The notes: generated by a model from the letters alone, not told the origin. Counted from the first letter of the stretch, positions 28,212-37,721 are shown. The stretch: 64,000 nt of DNA from Cellvibrionaceae bacterium AOL6 (GCA_003265435.1 NOXC01000010.1:62001-126000), one strand, 5' to 3'. Numbers and translations: made by a program.

Positions 28212-30125
28212 ATGACGAAAAATGTAGTCCTCTGGTTGGTCATCGCCACCGTCCTTTTCATGGTGTTCCAGAACTTTCAGGAACCCACCGCTAAAGTCGA
28301 TGTGAGTTATTCCGAATTCGTGCGGCAGGTGGAAGAGGGGCGTGTGCGCAGTGTTGAGATTGACGATTACCGCATTCGCGTCCATAGCCAGGACAGCGGC
28401 GAATACAGTGTGGTGCGTCCCCAGGTTTTCGACCCCGATCTGATGCCGATGTTGCTCGACAACGGCGTGAACGTGGTCGGCAAGGAGCGAGAGCAGCACA
28501 GCCTCTGGGAGCAGTTGCTGGTTGCCAGCTTCCCGATTTTATTGTTTATCGCGGTATTCATCTTCTTCATGCGTCAGATGCAGGGCGGCGCGGGCGGCCG
28601 AGGCGGTCCGATGAGCTTTGCCAAGAGCAAGGCACGCATGCTGGGAGAAGATCAGGTTAAAACGACCTTCGCCGATGTGGCGGGCGTCGACGAGGCGAAA
28701 GAAGAGGTGCAGGAGCTCGTTGAGTACCTGAAAGACCCTTCGCGCTTTCAGCGTCTTGGTGGGCAGATCCCCCGCGGCGTGCTGATGGCGGGCCCTCCCG
28801 GTACAGGTAAAACGCTGCTGGCCAAGGCCATTGCGGGCGAAGCCAAAGTGCCGTTCTTCTCGATTTCCGGTTCTGACTTCGTCGAAATGTTCGTGGGGGT
28901 GGGTGCGTCCCGTGTGCGCGACATGTTCGATCAGGCGAAAAAGCACAGCCCTTGCATCATCTTCATCGATGAGATTGATGCGGTGGGACGTCATCGTGGC
29001 GGTGGCCATGGTGGTGGTCACGATGAGCGTGAGCAAACGCTGAACCAGCTGCTTGTTGAAATGGACGGTTTTGAAGGCAATGAAGGCGTGATCGTGATTG
29101 CCGCGACCAACCGCCCGGACGTGCTCGACAAAGCCCTGCTGCGCCCAGGTCGTTTTGACCGGCAGGTGTTTGTAGGCTTGCCCGATATCCGCGGCCGAGA
29201 GCAGATTCTGAAAGTGCATATGCGCAAAGTGCCACTGGACGACAGTGTTCAGGCCGGCATCATCGCGCGCGGTACACCCGGTTTCTCCGGGGCGGACTTG
29301 GCGAACCTGGTGAACGAGGCGGCTCTGTTCGCGGCGCGTGCCAATAAGCGTCTGGTCACGATGGAAGAGTTTGAGCGCGCACGGGATAAGATCCTGATGG
29401 GTGCTGAGCGCAAGTCCATGGTGATGAGCGAGAAAGAAAAAGAAAACACGGCCTACCACGAAGCCGGTCACGCCATTGTCGGCTATCTGGTGCCGGAGCA
29501 TGACCCCGTGCACAAGGTGTCGATTATTCCTCGTGGTCGTGCCTTGGGTGTTACCCAGTACCTGCCGGAAGAGGACAGCTACAGCTCGAGCAAGCGCGCG
29601 CTTGAGAGCCGAATCTGCTCACTGTTTGGTGGCCGTATCGCCGAGGAAATGACGCTGGGCTTTGATGGTGTCACGACTGGCGCGTCGAATGACATTGAGC
29701 GTGCGACGGATCTCGCTCGAAGCATGGTCACGAAGTGGGGCCTCTCCGAGAAATTGGGGCCGATTCACTACGGTGAAGAAGAGGGCGCCTACCCGGGTAC
29801 GGGCAAGTCTCAGTATTCCGAAGAAACATCGAAGCTGATTGATGTTGAGGCGCGCCGCATTATTGATGAGGCCTACAAAAAAGCCGAGTCAATACTGCAC
29901 GAAAATCGCGATATCCTCGAGAAAATGAAAGATGCGCTGATGGAATTTGAGACCATTGATTCGGATCAGGTTGAAGATCTGATGAACCGCCGTAAAGTGC
30001 GTCCCCCGCGTGATTGGGGTGATGGCCACTGGGGTGGCAAGGGTGGCGGTGAAACCGCTGCCAGCCCGGGCTCGGAAGCGCCGGTTGAAGAGCCCCCCGT
30101 GGGCGGTCCGGCCAGAGAGCAATAA
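28212..30125 (+). CDS. ftsH: ATP-dependent zinc metalloprotease FtsH
   Basis: The 637-residue inner membrane AAA protease degrades misplaced membrane proteins, sigma-32, LpxC and others. Two membrane segments lie at about 5-20 and 101-120, with a periplasmic loop between. Walker A GPPGTGKT is at 194-201, followed by the AAA motifs ('[12 protein letters not shown]'; '[15 protein letters not shown]'), and the zinc-binding HEAGH is at 416-420. The C-terminal tail is rich in G, E and P, as in relatives. An excellent terminator follows, before folP. Confidence 0.99.
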   Translation: MTKNVVLWLVIATVLFMVFQNFQEPTAKVDVSYSEFVRQVEEGRVRSVEIDDYRIRVHSQDSGEYSVVRPQVFDPDLMPMLLDNGVNVVGKEREQHSLWEQLLVASFPILLFIAVFIFFMRQMQGGAGGRGGPMSFAKSKARMLGEDQVKTTFADVAGVDEAKEEVQELVEYLKDPSRFQRLGGQIPRGVLMAGPPGTGKTLLAKAIAGEAKVPFFSISGSDFVEMFVGVGASRVRDMFDQAKKHSPCIIFIDEIDAVGRHRGGGHGGGHDEREQTLNQLLVEMDGFEGNEGVIVIAATNRPDVLDKALLRPGRFDRQVFVGLPDIRGREQILKVHMRKVPLDDSVQAGIIARGTPGFSGADLANLVNEAALFAARANKRLVTMEEFERARDKILMGAERKSMVMSEKEKENTAYHEAGHAIVGYLVPEHDPVHKVSIIPRGRALGVTQYLPEEDSYSSSKRALESRICSLFGGRIAEEMTLGFDGVTTGASNDIERATDLARSMVTKWGLSEKLGPIHYGEEEGAYPGTGKSQYSEETSKLIDVEARRIIDEAYKKAESILHENRDILEKMKDALMEFETIDSDQVEDLMNRRKVRPPRDWGDGHWGGKGGGETAASPGSEAPVEEPPVGGPAREQ

Positions 30126-30129
30126 GACA

Positions 30130-30154
30130 GGGCGCTTCGGCGCCCTTTTATTTT
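30130..30154 (+). terminator. intrinsic terminator after ftsH
   Basis: GGGCGC-TTCG-GCGCCC followed by TTTTATTTT: a 6-bp GC stem with a UUCG tetraloop and a T tail, directly after the ftsH stop. folP begins only ten bases on and so may depend on read-through. Confidence 0.9.
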
Positions 30155-30163
30155 GATACCCGC

Positions 30164-31021
30164 ATGAAATTCGCCTCACGTTCCCTATCTCTAAGTACGC
30201 CTCGTGTTATGGGGGTGCTAAACGTCACGCCCGATTCTTTCTACGATGGCGGTGCCCTGTTTTCCGGGGCGCAACTTAATCTCGATCTCGCCATTCAGAA
30301 AGCGGCCCAGCTTGTTGAAGAGGGGGCCGACTTTATTGACGTTGGCGGAGAGTCGACCCGCCCCGGGGCGGCACCAGTGGGTGCGTCTGAGGAGTGCGAT
30401 CGCGTACTGCCGGTCGTTGAGGCGATCGTGCGTCGCTTCGATGTGGTGGTGTCCGTTGATACCAGCACGCCGCAGCTTATGCGAGAAGCCGCGGGTGCGG
30501 GTGCGGGCTTAATCAATGACGTACGCGCACTGGAAAGGCCGGGTGCACTGGAGGCTGCCGCGGCGTCCGGGATGGCCGTGTGCCTGATGCATCGGCAGGG
30601 TGAGCCGGGGACCATGCAGGATAACCCGGAATATCACGATGTGTGCGCAGAGGTGGAATCCTATCTGGTTTCGCAGGTCTCACGTTGTGAAGCGGCGGGT
30701 TTGACGAAGCACAGACTGATCGTCGATCCCGGCATCGGCTTCGGTAAAACCGATGCGCATAATTTTACCTTGCTGCAAAATACCTCGCGCTTGAGGGCGC
30801 TGGGCATGCCGGTATTGATCGGGGTGTCGCGCAAGTCTCTGCTTGGTCGATTGTTACAGCGTGAGCCGGCGTTTCGGCTCGCAGGCAGTCTCGCACTGGC
30901 TTATGATGCGCTCATGCGTGGTGCCAGCATTTTAAGAGTACACGATGTGGCGGAAACCCGGGATGTGGTGACCGTCTATCAAAGAATGATGCAGAACAAA
31001 GATGTTACTGAGAGAACATGA
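30164..31021 (+). CDS. folP: dihydropteroate synthase FolP
   Basis: The 285-residue enzyme joins p-aminobenzoate to hydroxymethyl-dihydropterin diphosphate in folate synthesis and is the sulfonamide target. The family landmarks '[17 protein letters not shown]' and '[13 protein letters not shown]' are present, with '[13 protein letters not shown]', 'LINDVRALE' and 'DPGIGFGKT' further on. It overlaps glmM by four bases (ATGA), a common arrangement with glmM in bacteria. The ftsH terminator lies between the ftsH stop and its start. Confidence 0.97.
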   Translation: MKFASRSLSLSTPRVMGVLNVTPDSFYDGGALFSGAQLNLDLAIQKAAQLVEEGADFIDVGGESTRPGAAPVGASEECDRVLPVVEAIVRRFDVVVSVDTSTPQLMREAAGAGAGLINDVRALERPGALEAAAASGMAVCLMHRQGEPGTMQDNPEYHDVCAEVESYLVSQVSRCEAAGLTKHRLIVDPGIGFGKTDAHNFTLLQNTSRLRALGMPVLIGVSRKSLLGRLLQREPAFRLAGSLALAYDALMRGASILRVHDVAETRDVVTVYQRMMQNKDVTERT

Positions 31022-32361
31022 CTAGAAAATATTTTGGAACGGATGGCATTCGCGGGCGTGTTGGGGATCACACCATCACGCCTCAGTTTTTTCTCAAGCT
31101 GGGCTGGGCTGTGGGCAAGGTGCTTGCCGATCACGGGGCCAGCAAGTCTGCTGGCTTAGTGCTGATTGGCAAAGACACGCGAATTTCCGGCTATATGTTT
31201 GAATCCGCGCTTGAGGCGGGTTTGATCAGCGCGGGCGTGGATGTGGGTTTGCTCGGGCCGATGCCGACACCGGCGATCGCCTATCTGACGCGCACCTTCC
31301 AGGCCAAGGCCGGTGTCGTGATCAGTGCCTCTCACAACCCTTATACCGACAATGGCGTGAAGCTGTTTAACACCCAGGGCACCAAGTTGGCCGATGAGCT
31401 CGAATTGGCGATTGAGTCCCAGCTGGATCAGCCGATGGTGATGGCCGAGAAGCTGGGCAAGGCGCGCCGTATTCATGATGCGGAAGGTCGCTACGTTGAA
31501 TTTTGTAAGGGCTCTCTGCCCTGGGGCTTCACCCTCGCAGGTATGAATATCGTGCTGGATTGCGCGAATGGCGCGACTTATAGCATCGCTCCGAAAGTCT
31601 TCAGCGAGCTGGGTGCGACGGTGGACGTGATAGCCGCGGCGCCGGATGGCCTGAACATCAACCGTGAGTGCGGCTCCACCCACTTGGATGCGCTGTCGAG
31701 ACGAGTGGTGGAAACGGGCGCGGACATGGGGATTGCCTTCGATGGTGATGGTGATCGTGTGATGTTTGTCGACCATCGAGGTAACGCGGTGGACGGTGAC
31801 CAGCTGCTTTTCATTATTGCAGCGCATCGCGGTAATTCCGAGTTGGGGTGCAGTGGTGTGGTTGGCACCTTGATGACAAACTATGGTTTTGAGCTCGCAA
31901 TGAAGGAGCGCAAGATCGGATTTTCCCGCGCAAAAGTCGGGGATCGCTATGTGCTTGAGCAGATGGCTGAGTTTGGCTGGCAGCTCGGGGGTGAGTCGTC
32001 CGGTCATATCGTCTGCAAAGATGCCACTACGACAGGCGACGGCATCATTTCCGCATTACAGGTTCTGCGTGCCCTGCGTGATCAGGACTTGAGCCTTGCC
32101 GATGCCTGCGCACCGCTGAAGATGATGCCGCAAGTCATGATCAATGTGCCGGTAACGCCGCCGGTCAACCTCGACGGCAACGCTGCACTCGATGCTGCCG
32201 TAGCGGCGACGGAAGATCGTCTCCAGGGTCGTGGCCGCGTGTTGTTGCGTCCCTCGGGGACCGAGCCTGTGGTGCGCGTGATGGTCGAGGGTGACGACGA
32301 GCAATTGGTTGCAAACGCCTGTCAATCACTGGCGGATCAGGTCTCCGAGTTGTTGGGTTGA
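31018..32361 (+). CDS. glmM: phosphoglucosamine mutase GlmM
   Basis: The 447-residue enzyme converts glucosamine-6-P to glucosamine-1-P, a peptidoglycan and LPS precursor. [17 protein letters not shown] at the start, the active-site phosphoserine in '[14 protein letters not shown]', the metal site '[13 protein letters not shown]' and the sugar-binding '[12 protein letters not shown]' agree with the family. Translationally coupled to folP by a 4-base overlap. Same length class as E. coli GlmM (445). Confidence 0.98.
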   Translation: MTRKYFGTDGIRGRVGDHTITPQFFLKLGWAVGKVLADHGASKSAGLVLIGKDTRISGYMFESALEAGLISAGVDVGLLGPMPTPAIAYLTRTFQAKAGVVISASHNPYTDNGVKLFNTQGTKLADELELAIESQLDQPMVMAEKLGKARRIHDAEGRYVEFCKGSLPWGFTLAGMNIVLDCANGATYSIAPKVFSELGATVDVIAAAPDGLNINRECGSTHLDALSRRVVETGADMGIAFDGDGDRVMFVDHRGNAVDGDQLLFIIAAHRGNSELGCSGVVGTLMTNYGFELAMKERKIGFSRAKVGDRYVLEQMAEFGWQLGGESSGHIVCKDATTTGDGIISALQVLRALRDQDLSLADACAPLKMMPQVMINVPVTPPVNLDGNAALDAAVAATEDRLQGRGRVLLRPSGTEPVVRVMVEGDDEQLVANACQSLADQVSELLG

Positions 32362-32474
32362 GTATTTTCTCCACGATTTGAAAAACATGTGTTGTATCTG
32401 CACTTGTGTTCCGCTACCATTTGCGCCCGCTTGAAACTGGGCGTTGCCAACCAATTGTTGAGTAAGGAGCTGCC

Positions 32475-33215
32475 ATGCGTCGGCCTACAGTAGTAGGAAA
32501 CTGGAAGATGAACGCGAGCCTCGAAGACACCGCTGCACTTGTGAGTGGCTTGACTTCCGGCTGGACTGGAGTTCACCAGGCTGAAGTGGCTGTATGCCCT
32601 CCTTACGTTTATCTGGCTAAGGTGGCGGAACTCCTAGAGGAGTCCAACATCGCTTTCGGTGCTCAGGACGTGTCCGAGCATGAGTCCGGTGCGTACACCG
32701 GTCAGATTTCAGCGGATATGTTGCTCGACCTCGGTTGTAAGTACGCGATTGTGGGGCATTCGGAGCGTCGTGAATATCAGGGTGAGAGCTCTGAACTGGT
32801 CGCGGCGAAATTCGAAGCGGCGATTAAGAAAGGTCTGGTTCCCATCCTTTGTGTGGGCGAGACTTTGGAAGAGCGTGAGCAGGAGCGCACGTTCGACGTG
32901 GTAGGTCAGCAGCTTCGTGCCGTGATCGACCGCGTTGGCCTGGAAGGTGTAGCCAAAGGTGTTATTGCCTATGAGCCTGTTTGGGCGATTGGCACTGGCC
33001 GATCCGCAACACCTGAAATGGCACAGGAAGTTCATGCCTACATTCGTGAGGTCATGGGTCCTGAAGGCGAGCACACAGCGATTCTTTACGGTGGCAGTGT
33101 GAAGCCAGACAGCGCAGCAGCACTGTTTGCGCAACAAGATATTGATGGTGCACTGGTAGGTGGTGCATCACTGAAAGCTGAAGATTTTCTTGCTATCTGC
33201 CGCGCGGCGGAATAG
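32475..33215 (+). CDS. tpiA: triosephosphate isomerase TpiA
   Basis: The 246-residue glycolytic enzyme interconverts glyceraldehyde-3-P and dihydroxyacetone-P. GNWKMN (catalytic lysine) is near residue 8, GHSERR gives the catalytic His, 'AYEPVWAIGTG' the catalytic Glu and 'YGGSVKPDSAAALFAQQDIDGALVGGASL' the phosphate-binding end. AAGGAG precedes the ATG. It sits between glmM and secG as in Pseudomonas, whereas E. coli has no tpiA here. Confidence 0.98.
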   Translation: MRRPTVVGNWKMNASLEDTAALVSGLTSGWTGVHQAEVAVCPPYVYLAKVAELLEESNIAFGAQDVSEHESGAYTGQISADMLLDLGCKYAIVGHSERREYQGESSELVAAKFEAAIKKGLVPILCVGETLEEREQERTFDVVGQQLRAVIDRVGLEGVAKGVIAYEPVWAIGTGRSATPEMAQEVHAYIREVMGPEGEHTAILYGGSVKPDSAAALFAQQDIDGALVGGASLKAEDFLAICRAAE

Positions 33216-33235
33216 CACGACTTGGTGAGACTTAG

Positions 33236-33613
33236 ATGGAAAACATCGTTTTATTGGTGCATCTGATCATCGCGCTCGTAATTATCGGGCTGATCATGTT
33301 GCAGCAGGGAAAAGGTGCCGAAATGGGTGCGTCGTTCGGCGCAGGTGCATCTCAAACCCTGTTCGGAGCGACCGGCTCCGGTAACTTCTTTGCCAAGCTG
33401 ACTGCATTTTGTGCGGCGGCGTTCTTTGCAACCAGCCTGACATTGGCGGTTATCGCGAAGAAGCAGAGCTCTGTCGGATCGGATGTGCTTGTTCCCGCGT
33501 TGGAAGAAGTGCCGGCGCTTGAGGAAGAAGCGGCGATTCCCGAATTGGACGCCACAGTTGAGGTCAGCGAAGACTCGCTGCCTGAACTGTCAGAACCCGT
33601 CGTTGAAGAATAA
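33236..33613 (+). CDS. secG: protein translocase subunit SecG
   Basis: The 125-residue small subunit of the SecYEG channel has two membrane helices: 'IVLLVHLIIALVIIGLIMLQQGKG' and 'FFAKLTAFCAAAFFATSLTLAVIAKK'. Between them is the conserved 'GAEMGASFGAGASQTLFGATGSGNF'. The tail after residue 80 is strongly acidic and proline-containing, longer than usual. It lies 20 bases after tpiA. The tRNA-Leu gene follows after 37 bases, so tRNA and secG may be cotranscribed. Confidence 0.95.
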   Translation: MENIVLLVHLIIALVIIGLIMLQQGKGAEMGASFGAGASQTLFGATGSGNFFAKLTAFCAAAFFATSLTLAVIAKKQSSVGSDVLVPALEEVPALEEEAAIPELDATVEVSEDSLPELSEPVVEE

Positions 33614-33650
33614 GGTCGGGTTCTCGCAAGTGAATTGTTATGACGTTTTA

Positions 33651-33735
33651 GCCCAAGTGGTGGAATTGGTAGACACGCTATCTTGAGGGGGTAGTGGCGC
33701 AAGCCGTGCCGGTTCAAGTCCGGCCTTGGGCACCA
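33651..33735 (+). tRNA. tRNA-Leu (anticodon GAG)
   Basis: The 85 bases fold as a class II tRNA with a long variable arm. GCCCAAG at 33651 pairs with CTTGGGC at 33725, the discriminator is A and the CCA is encoded (33733-33735). The T arm is GCCGG-TTCAAGT-CCGGC. The anticodon stem CTATC/GGTAG holds the loop TTGAGGG, with anticodon GAG at 33685-33687. In E. coli the same gene (leuU) also follows secG. No promoter fits between, so it is probably read with secG. Confidence 0.97.
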
Positions 33736-33816
33736 TTTAAAAAAGCATCCTGTTGTCAGGGTGCTTTTTTTTGTCTGATTGGGTAGGGTCGTTACATACA
33801 GGCCGGACTTACGTCC
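33728..33816 (+). repeat. direct repeat copy 1 (tRNA-Leu 3' end, terminator and flank)
   Basis: The segment from the last bases of tRNA-Leu (GGGCACCA) through its terminator and about 45 bases beyond is repeated, with scattered changes, at 33900. The two copies are offset by 172 bases. Identity is highest over the tRNA end and terminator and lower after it. Confidence 0.75.
33744..33772 (+). terminator. intrinsic terminator of tRNA-Leu
   Basis: AGCATCCTG-TTGT-CAGGGTGCT (one G-T pair) followed by eight T. A nearly identical copy lies in the second repeat at 33900-33991. Confidence 0.9.
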
Positions 33817-33897
33817 GGGTGGACTCGCCTCATCCCTGAGGCTCGGGGCTGCGCCCCGCCGGCAGAGCCGGCGCCCAAAATCGCTCCTGGCGATTTT
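33803..33897. repeat. cluster of four hairpins
   Basis: Four inverted repeats stand in a row: CCGGAC-TTAC-GTCCGG (33803-33818), GGGGC-TGC-GCCCC (33845-33857), GCCGGC-AGA-GCCGGC (33858-33872) and AAAATCGC-TCCTG-GCGATTTT (33877-33897). The region has no gene and lies between the two direct repeats. It looks like a REP-type or decayed mobile region, but no transposase is near. Confidence 0.6.
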
Positions 33898-33899
33898 GT

Positions 33900-33991
33900 G
33901 GGCACCATTTTAAAAAAGCATCCTGTTGTCAGGGTCTTTTTTTGGCTGACCGGGCGGTGGCGTTATGCGCAGGTTGGAATTACGGGCGGGG
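33900..33991 (+). repeat. direct repeat copy 2 (contains tRNA-Leu 3' end and terminator-like hairpin)
   Basis: This copy begins GGGCACCATTTTAAAAAAGC, continues with a terminator hairpin reduced by one base in the right arm, and ends in a diverged flank. No tRNA body precedes it. It directly abuts the 58-bp palindrome at 33992. Confidence 0.75.
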
Positions 33992-34049
33992 ACAAAGAAT
34001 GCATTGGGGTCAGACCCCGTACGGGGTCTGACCCCAATGCATTCTTTGT
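33992..34049. repeat. perfect 58-bp palindrome
   Basis: Two 29-base arms meet with no spacer at 34020/34021. Each arm contains the odd palindrome GGGGTCAGACCCC (second arm as its complement GGGGTCTGACCCC), so a shorter hairpin can form within each arm. It lies in the non-coding space before the DUF523-DUF1722 gene, 100 bases before its ATG. No gene or known site is seen. Such GGGGTCAGACCCC strings are often near repeats moved by RAYT-type transposases, but none is in this window. Confidence 0.9.
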
Positions 34050-34148
34050 AAGGTGGCACGTACTTCGGGGAATCCGCTAAAATTCATTCAGAAGTCATCA
34101 CTCATTGCTTTTAGTGCGTACCAAGGCCAGTAGACTGGAGACAAGGTT

Positions 34149-35102
34149 ATGCAAGAATCCCCAAAAATTCCTATTGGTATCAGCGCCTGCCTGCTGGGTG
34201 AGGAGGTGCGCTTCAATGGTGGGCACAAGCGTTCGCGAATCTGTCTGAATGCGCTGGCGCAGGTGTTTGAGTATCGGAGCTATTGTCCGGAGGTTGCGAT
34301 TGGGATGGGCGTGCCGCGGGAGACGATCAGGCTTGAGGGAGAGCTTGAGGCGCCGCGAGTGGTCGGCTCTAAGACACCAGGCCTGGATGTGACTGACGAG
34401 CTGTATGAATACGGCCGTAGGGTCGCGGCGGAGAGTGAGGATCTCAGCGGCTATATTCTGATGAAGGATTCTCCATCCTGTGGGCTTTACAGCACCAAGG
34501 TGTATCGCAATGGGCATCCGCTTCCCGGCAAACATCAGGGCATGTTTGTCCGAGGCTTTCGAGCAGAGAATCCTCTGTTGCCAATGGAGGAGGAGGGGCG
34601 TCTGAATGATCCTGTTCTCAAAGAAAATTTCGTGGCGCTGGTGCATGTCTATGATGACTGGCGCCGACACTTCAAGCCTGACCCCAGCCCGCGCGCGCTG
34701 GTGGCCTTTCATTCGCGTTACAAGTTTTTGGTCATGGCGCACAGTCAGAAGGCGTATCGAGAGCTGGGCCAGATTGTCGCTGAGGCGGGCGCGCCCGGCT
34801 TTGAGGCGCGCGTCGAGGCGTATTTCGAAGCGTTGATGGGGGTGCTGCAGAAGCCGGCAAATCGGAAGGGGCATGTGAATGCCTTGTACCACATCCTGGG
34901 GTATCTGAAAGAGTCCGTGGATGGGGATGCCCGGCAGGACATCAGTCGAATGATTGACTCCTATCGCGAGGGCCACGTTAACCTGTCCGTCCCGGCAACC
35001 TTGCTGAATCATTATATTCAGCGCGTCGGCTCGGATTACATTAATGAGCAGGCCTATTTGCGACCCTACAGCGAGGCGCTCGGCTTGCGAAATGCGATTT
35101 AA
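34149..35102 (+). CDS. DUF523-DUF1722 fusion protein (YbgA-type)
   Basis: A 317-residue protein. The N-terminal domain, about 1-150, is DUF523: 'GISACLLGEEVRFNGG', 'CPEVAIGMGVPR' and 'DSPSCGLYSTKVYRNG' hold the three cysteines that in related TudS desulfidases bind a [4Fe-4S] cluster. The C-terminal domain (from about 185) is DUF1722: 'LVAFHSRYKFLVMAHSQKAYRELG' and 'HVNLSVPATLLNHYI'. The fusion is common; a role in tRNA thiolation chemistry is guessed but not established. In E. coli argG lies between leuU and metY; here this gene does. Its ribosome site is GGAGACAAGGTT, and it is flanked by repeats. Confidence 0.85.
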   Translation: MQESPKIPIGISACLLGEEVRFNGGHKRSRICLNALAQVFEYRSYCPEVAIGMGVPRETIRLEGELEAPRVVGSKTPGLDVTDELYEYGRRVAAESEDLSGYILMKDSPSCGLYSTKVYRNGHPLPGKHQGMFVRGFRAENPLLPMEEEGRLNDPVLKENFVALVHVYDDWRRHFKPDPSPRALVAFHSRYKFLVMAHSQKAYRELGQIVAEAGAPGFEARVEAYFEALMGVLQKPANRKGHVNALYHILGYLKESVDGDARQDISRMIDSYREGHVNLSVPATLLNHYIQRVGSDYINEQAYLRPYSEALGLRNAI

Positions 35103-35115
35103 ATCGCGTTCGGCC

Positions 35116-35144
35116 TTGACCTCTGTAAATGACCTCCCTATAAT
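35116..35144 (+). promoter_or_regulatory. strong sigma-70 promoter of tRNA-fMet and the rimP-nusA operon
   Basis: TTGACC and TATAAT are 17 bases apart, followed by GCGCCACC, a GC-rich discriminator typical of stringently controlled promoters. It lies 14 bases after the stop of the preceding gene and 122 bases before the tRNA. Confidence 0.88.
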
Positions 35145-35265
35145 GCGCCACCTCGATTGGGGGACAACCTCAGTTGGCATCGGCTTCTTCGAAGGGTCGA
35201 TGAGATGGCGACTTTCCATCAAAGGTTCATGCAATCAGGCGCATGAATTGGAAGTTGTCTGCTGG

Positions 35266-35342
<77 letters not shown>

Positions 35343-35411
35343 ATTTTTACTATGGGTATTCTTTGGTAGATGCCCGAGGGTCGAGCTCAACTCTTGTTGG
35401 GCGCAGCCGCT

Positions 35412-35450
35412 GAAGGTCGTTGGTTCAATCAACCCCCGCTGCCAATTATT
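35412..35450 (+). pseudogene. degenerate 3' part of tRNA-fMet
   Basis: GAAGGTCGTTGGTTCAA is identical to the end of the anticodon arm and T arm of the real tRNA; the next part has lost two bases and reads CAACCCCCGCTGCCAATT (original: CAGCCCCCGCTACCAATT). The 5' half is missing or unrecognisable, so it cannot make a tRNA. Confidence 0.7.
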
Positions 35451-35624
35451 TGTAGTTGAATGACAGAGACGTCGTTCAAGCTCTTTGCCGAAGTCGCCTT
35501 TGGCACTTCAGGTTCCAAAACAGGCGTTCTCGTGTAGAATAGCCTCAGATCAGGGAAGAGGGGTCGTAAGACTCGGCACGGTTGGAATGGATCGCTGCGA
35601 GAAGAATGCGCATTGGCGCGGCGA

Positions 35625-35650
35625 AGAGGCCCCTTTATGGGGTTTTTTTG
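35625..35650 (+). terminator. terminator-like hairpin 1 in the rimP leader
   Basis: The CCCC/GGGG stem, extended by G-T and A-T pairs, with TTTAT loop and seven T. It lies between tRNA-fMet and rimP, so transcripts that reach rimP must read through it. Confidence 0.75.
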
Positions 35651-35725
35651 TATCTGCGCGAAATGTGATTGCGGATTGAATTGGTTTAAAATATCGCCAG
35701 CTCACCCGCCATCGCGAGAATCAGT

Positions 35726-35748
35726 AATGGGCGTTAGGCCCATTTTTT
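35726..35748 (+). terminator. terminator-like hairpin 2 in the rimP leader
   Basis: AATGGGC-GTTAG-GCCCATT with a T run of six, 18 bases before the rimP start. With hairpin 1 it forms a double leader terminator like that of the E. coli metY-rimP-nusA operon, where NusA limits its own expression by termination. Confidence 0.8.
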
Positions 35749-35765
35749 GTTTGTAGAATCTGCCT

Positions 35766-36221
35766 ATGAGTTCGAAACAAGCTCAGCTTGAAGCATTGAT
35801 CGCGCCCGTTGTTGAATCACTGGGCTGTGTGTTTTGGGGTCTCGAATACCAGACGCAAGCCAATTCGATATTGCTGCGCATCTACATCGACAAAGACAGC
35901 GGTATTGGCGTGGAAGATTGCGAGAACGTCAGTCGCCAAGTCAGCGCGGTGATGGATGTGGAAGACCCGATCAGCGGCGAGTACACGCTGGAGGTGTCCT
36001 CTCCGGGCATGGACAGGCCGCTGTACACGCTCGAGCAGTATCAGGCCTATGTTGGCTCGCGCGTCAAAGTGAAATTGCGCATCGCCTTTGAAGGGCGCAA
36101 AAATTTTAATGGCTTGCTCACCGGTGTTGAAGACGATGAGCTGGTCATACAGATCGACAAGGAAGAGTATTTACTTCCTTTTGAGTTGGTTGATAAAGGT
36201 AACGTTGTCCCTACGTTTTGA
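35766..36221 (+). CDS. rimP: ribosome maturation factor RimP
   Basis: The 151-residue RimP helps 30S subunit maturation. The string '[23 protein letters not shown]' in the N-terminal domain and '[14 protein letters not shown]' at the domain boundary are diagnostic. Length equals E. coli RimP (150). It is first protein of the rimP-nusA-infB operon, behind the double leader terminator. nusA begins 18 bases after the stop. Confidence 0.97.
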   Translation: MSSKQAQLEALIAPVVESLGCVFWGLEYQTQANSILLRIYIDKDSGIGVEDCENVSRQVSAVMDVEDPISGEYTLEVSSPGMDRPLYTLEQYQAYVGSRVKVKLRIAFEGRKNFNGLLTGVEDDELVIQIDKEEYLLPFELVDKGNVVPTF

Positions 36222-36239
36222 GGAGTTAGAGGAAACTCG

Positions 36240-37721
36240 ATGAAAAAAGAAATTCTGTTGGTCGCGGATGCGGTTTCCAACGAGAAAGGTGTGGATCGAG
36301 AGGTGATTTTCCAGGCAATCGAGCTGGCCCTCGCGACTGCGACCAAAAAGCGCTATGACGAAGATAGCACGATCGAGGTGACCATCGACCGCAAGACGGG
36401 CGACTATGAAACGGTTCGCAGTTGGGAAGTTGTCGACGACGATACGCTGGCTGAGCTGGGGACACAGTTCACGCTTGAAGAAGCGCACGAAAAAGACCCT
36501 GAGCTGAAAGCCGGTGACGTCTATCGTGAAGTGGTTGAGAACGTAGAGTTCGGTCGAATCGCGGCACAAACAGCGAAGCAAGTTATCGTGCAGAAGGTGC
36601 GCGAAGCGGAGCGTGCTCAGGTTGTGGATGAATACCGCGATCGCGTTGGCGAGATTCTTTCTGGCACCGTCAAGAAGGTGACTCGCGACAATATTATTAT
36701 CGATCTGGGTGGCAATGCCGAGGGTTTGTTGCCTCGGGATCAGCTGGTCGGTCGTGAAGTGTTCCGTCTCAATGATCGCGCTCGTGCGGTTCTGGCGGAA
36801 GTGCGCCCTGAAGCGCGTGGCCCTCAGCTCTTTATGAGCCGTGCCTGCCCTGAGATGTTGATTGAATTGTTCAAAATCGAAGTGCCTGAAATCTCAGAAG
36901 AAGTGATTTCTCTGAAAGGCGCGGCGCGCGATCCCGGTTCACGAGCCAAAATCGCGGTGACCACGAACGACGGTCGCATCGATCCTGTGGGCGCTTGTGT
37001 GGGTATGCGTGGTGCACGTGTGCAGGCTGTCTCGAATGAATTGGGCAATGAGCGTATCGATATCGTCCTGTGGGATGATAACCCGGCGCAATTTGTCATC
37101 AACGCGATGGCGCCAGCGGAAATTGAAAGCATCGTGATGGATGAAGAAACCGGCTCAATGGACATCGCGGTCAACCAGGACAACCTGGCGCAGGCCATTG
37201 GCCGTGGCGGTCAGAATGTTCGCCTGGCTTCGGAGCTGACCGGCTGGGACATTAACGTGATGAGCGTTGAGGACTGGCAGGAGAAACAGCAGGCCGAAAC
37301 GGGCAGCATGATCACCACCTTCATGGAAGCGCTCGACGTCGACGAAGATGTGGCCGAAGTGCTGGTTGACGAAGGTTTTGCCTCTCTCGAAGAAGTTGCC
37401 TACGTACCCATCGAAGAATTTTTGGCCATTGACGGTTTCGATGAAGATATCGCCAATGAGCTGCGTAACCGCGCGAAGGACGCCCTGTTAACGCAGGCGC
37501 TGGCGGACGAAGAAAAAGCCGAGGGCGGAGAGCCGCAGGAAGATCTGCTGACAATGGAAGGCATGGATCAGACTCTGGCGTTTGCCTTGGCTGCGAAAGG
37601 CATTTGCAGCATGGAAGACCTGGCAGAACAGTCAGTTGATGAGTTGATGGAACTGGATGGAATGGATGAAGAGCGCGCATCCGCATTGATCATGAAAGCG
37701 CGAGAGCCTTGGTTCGCATAA
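36240..37721 (+). CDS. nusA: transcription elongation/termination factor NusA
   Basis: The 493-residue NusA binds RNA polymerase and controls pausing, termination and antitermination. Domain order: N-terminal polymerase-binding domain (1-130), S1 (about 135-200, '[30 protein letters not shown]'), two KH domains (to about 345, '[20 protein letters not shown]'), then two C-terminal acidic repeats, with '[14 protein letters not shown]' and '[13 protein letters not shown]'. The layout and length are as in E. coli (495). GAGG precedes the ATG. It likely regulates its own operon through the leader terminators. Confidence 0.98.
   Translation: MKKEILLVADAVSNEKGVDREVIFQAIELALATATKKRYDEDSTIEVTIDRKTGDYETVRSWEVVDDDTLAELGTQFTLEEAHEKDPELKAGDVYREVVENVEFGRIAAQTAKQVIVQKVREAERAQVVDEYRDRVGEILSGTVKKVTRDNIIIDLGGNAEGLLPRDQLVGREVFRLNDRARAVLAEVRPEARGPQLFMSRACPEMLIELFKIEVPEISEEVISLKGAARDPGSRAKIAVTTNDGRIDPVGACVGMRGARVQAVSNELGNERIDIVLWDDNPAQFVINAMAPAEIESIVMDEETGSMDIAVNQDNLAQAIGRGGQNVRLASELTGWDINVMSVEDWQEKQQAETGSMITTFMEALDVDEDVAEVLVDEGFASLEEVAYVPIEEFLAIDGFDEDIANELRNRAKDALLTQALADEEKAEGGEPQEDLLTMEGMDQTLAFALAAKGICSMEDLAEQSVDELMELDGMDEERASALIMKAREPWFA

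Noticed and set aside
35505-35530. Possible sigma-54 promoter (TTTGGCAC...GTTCC) in the rimP leader
   Set aside because: The -24 part fits TGGCAC, but the -12 part does not fit TTGC at the right spacing.
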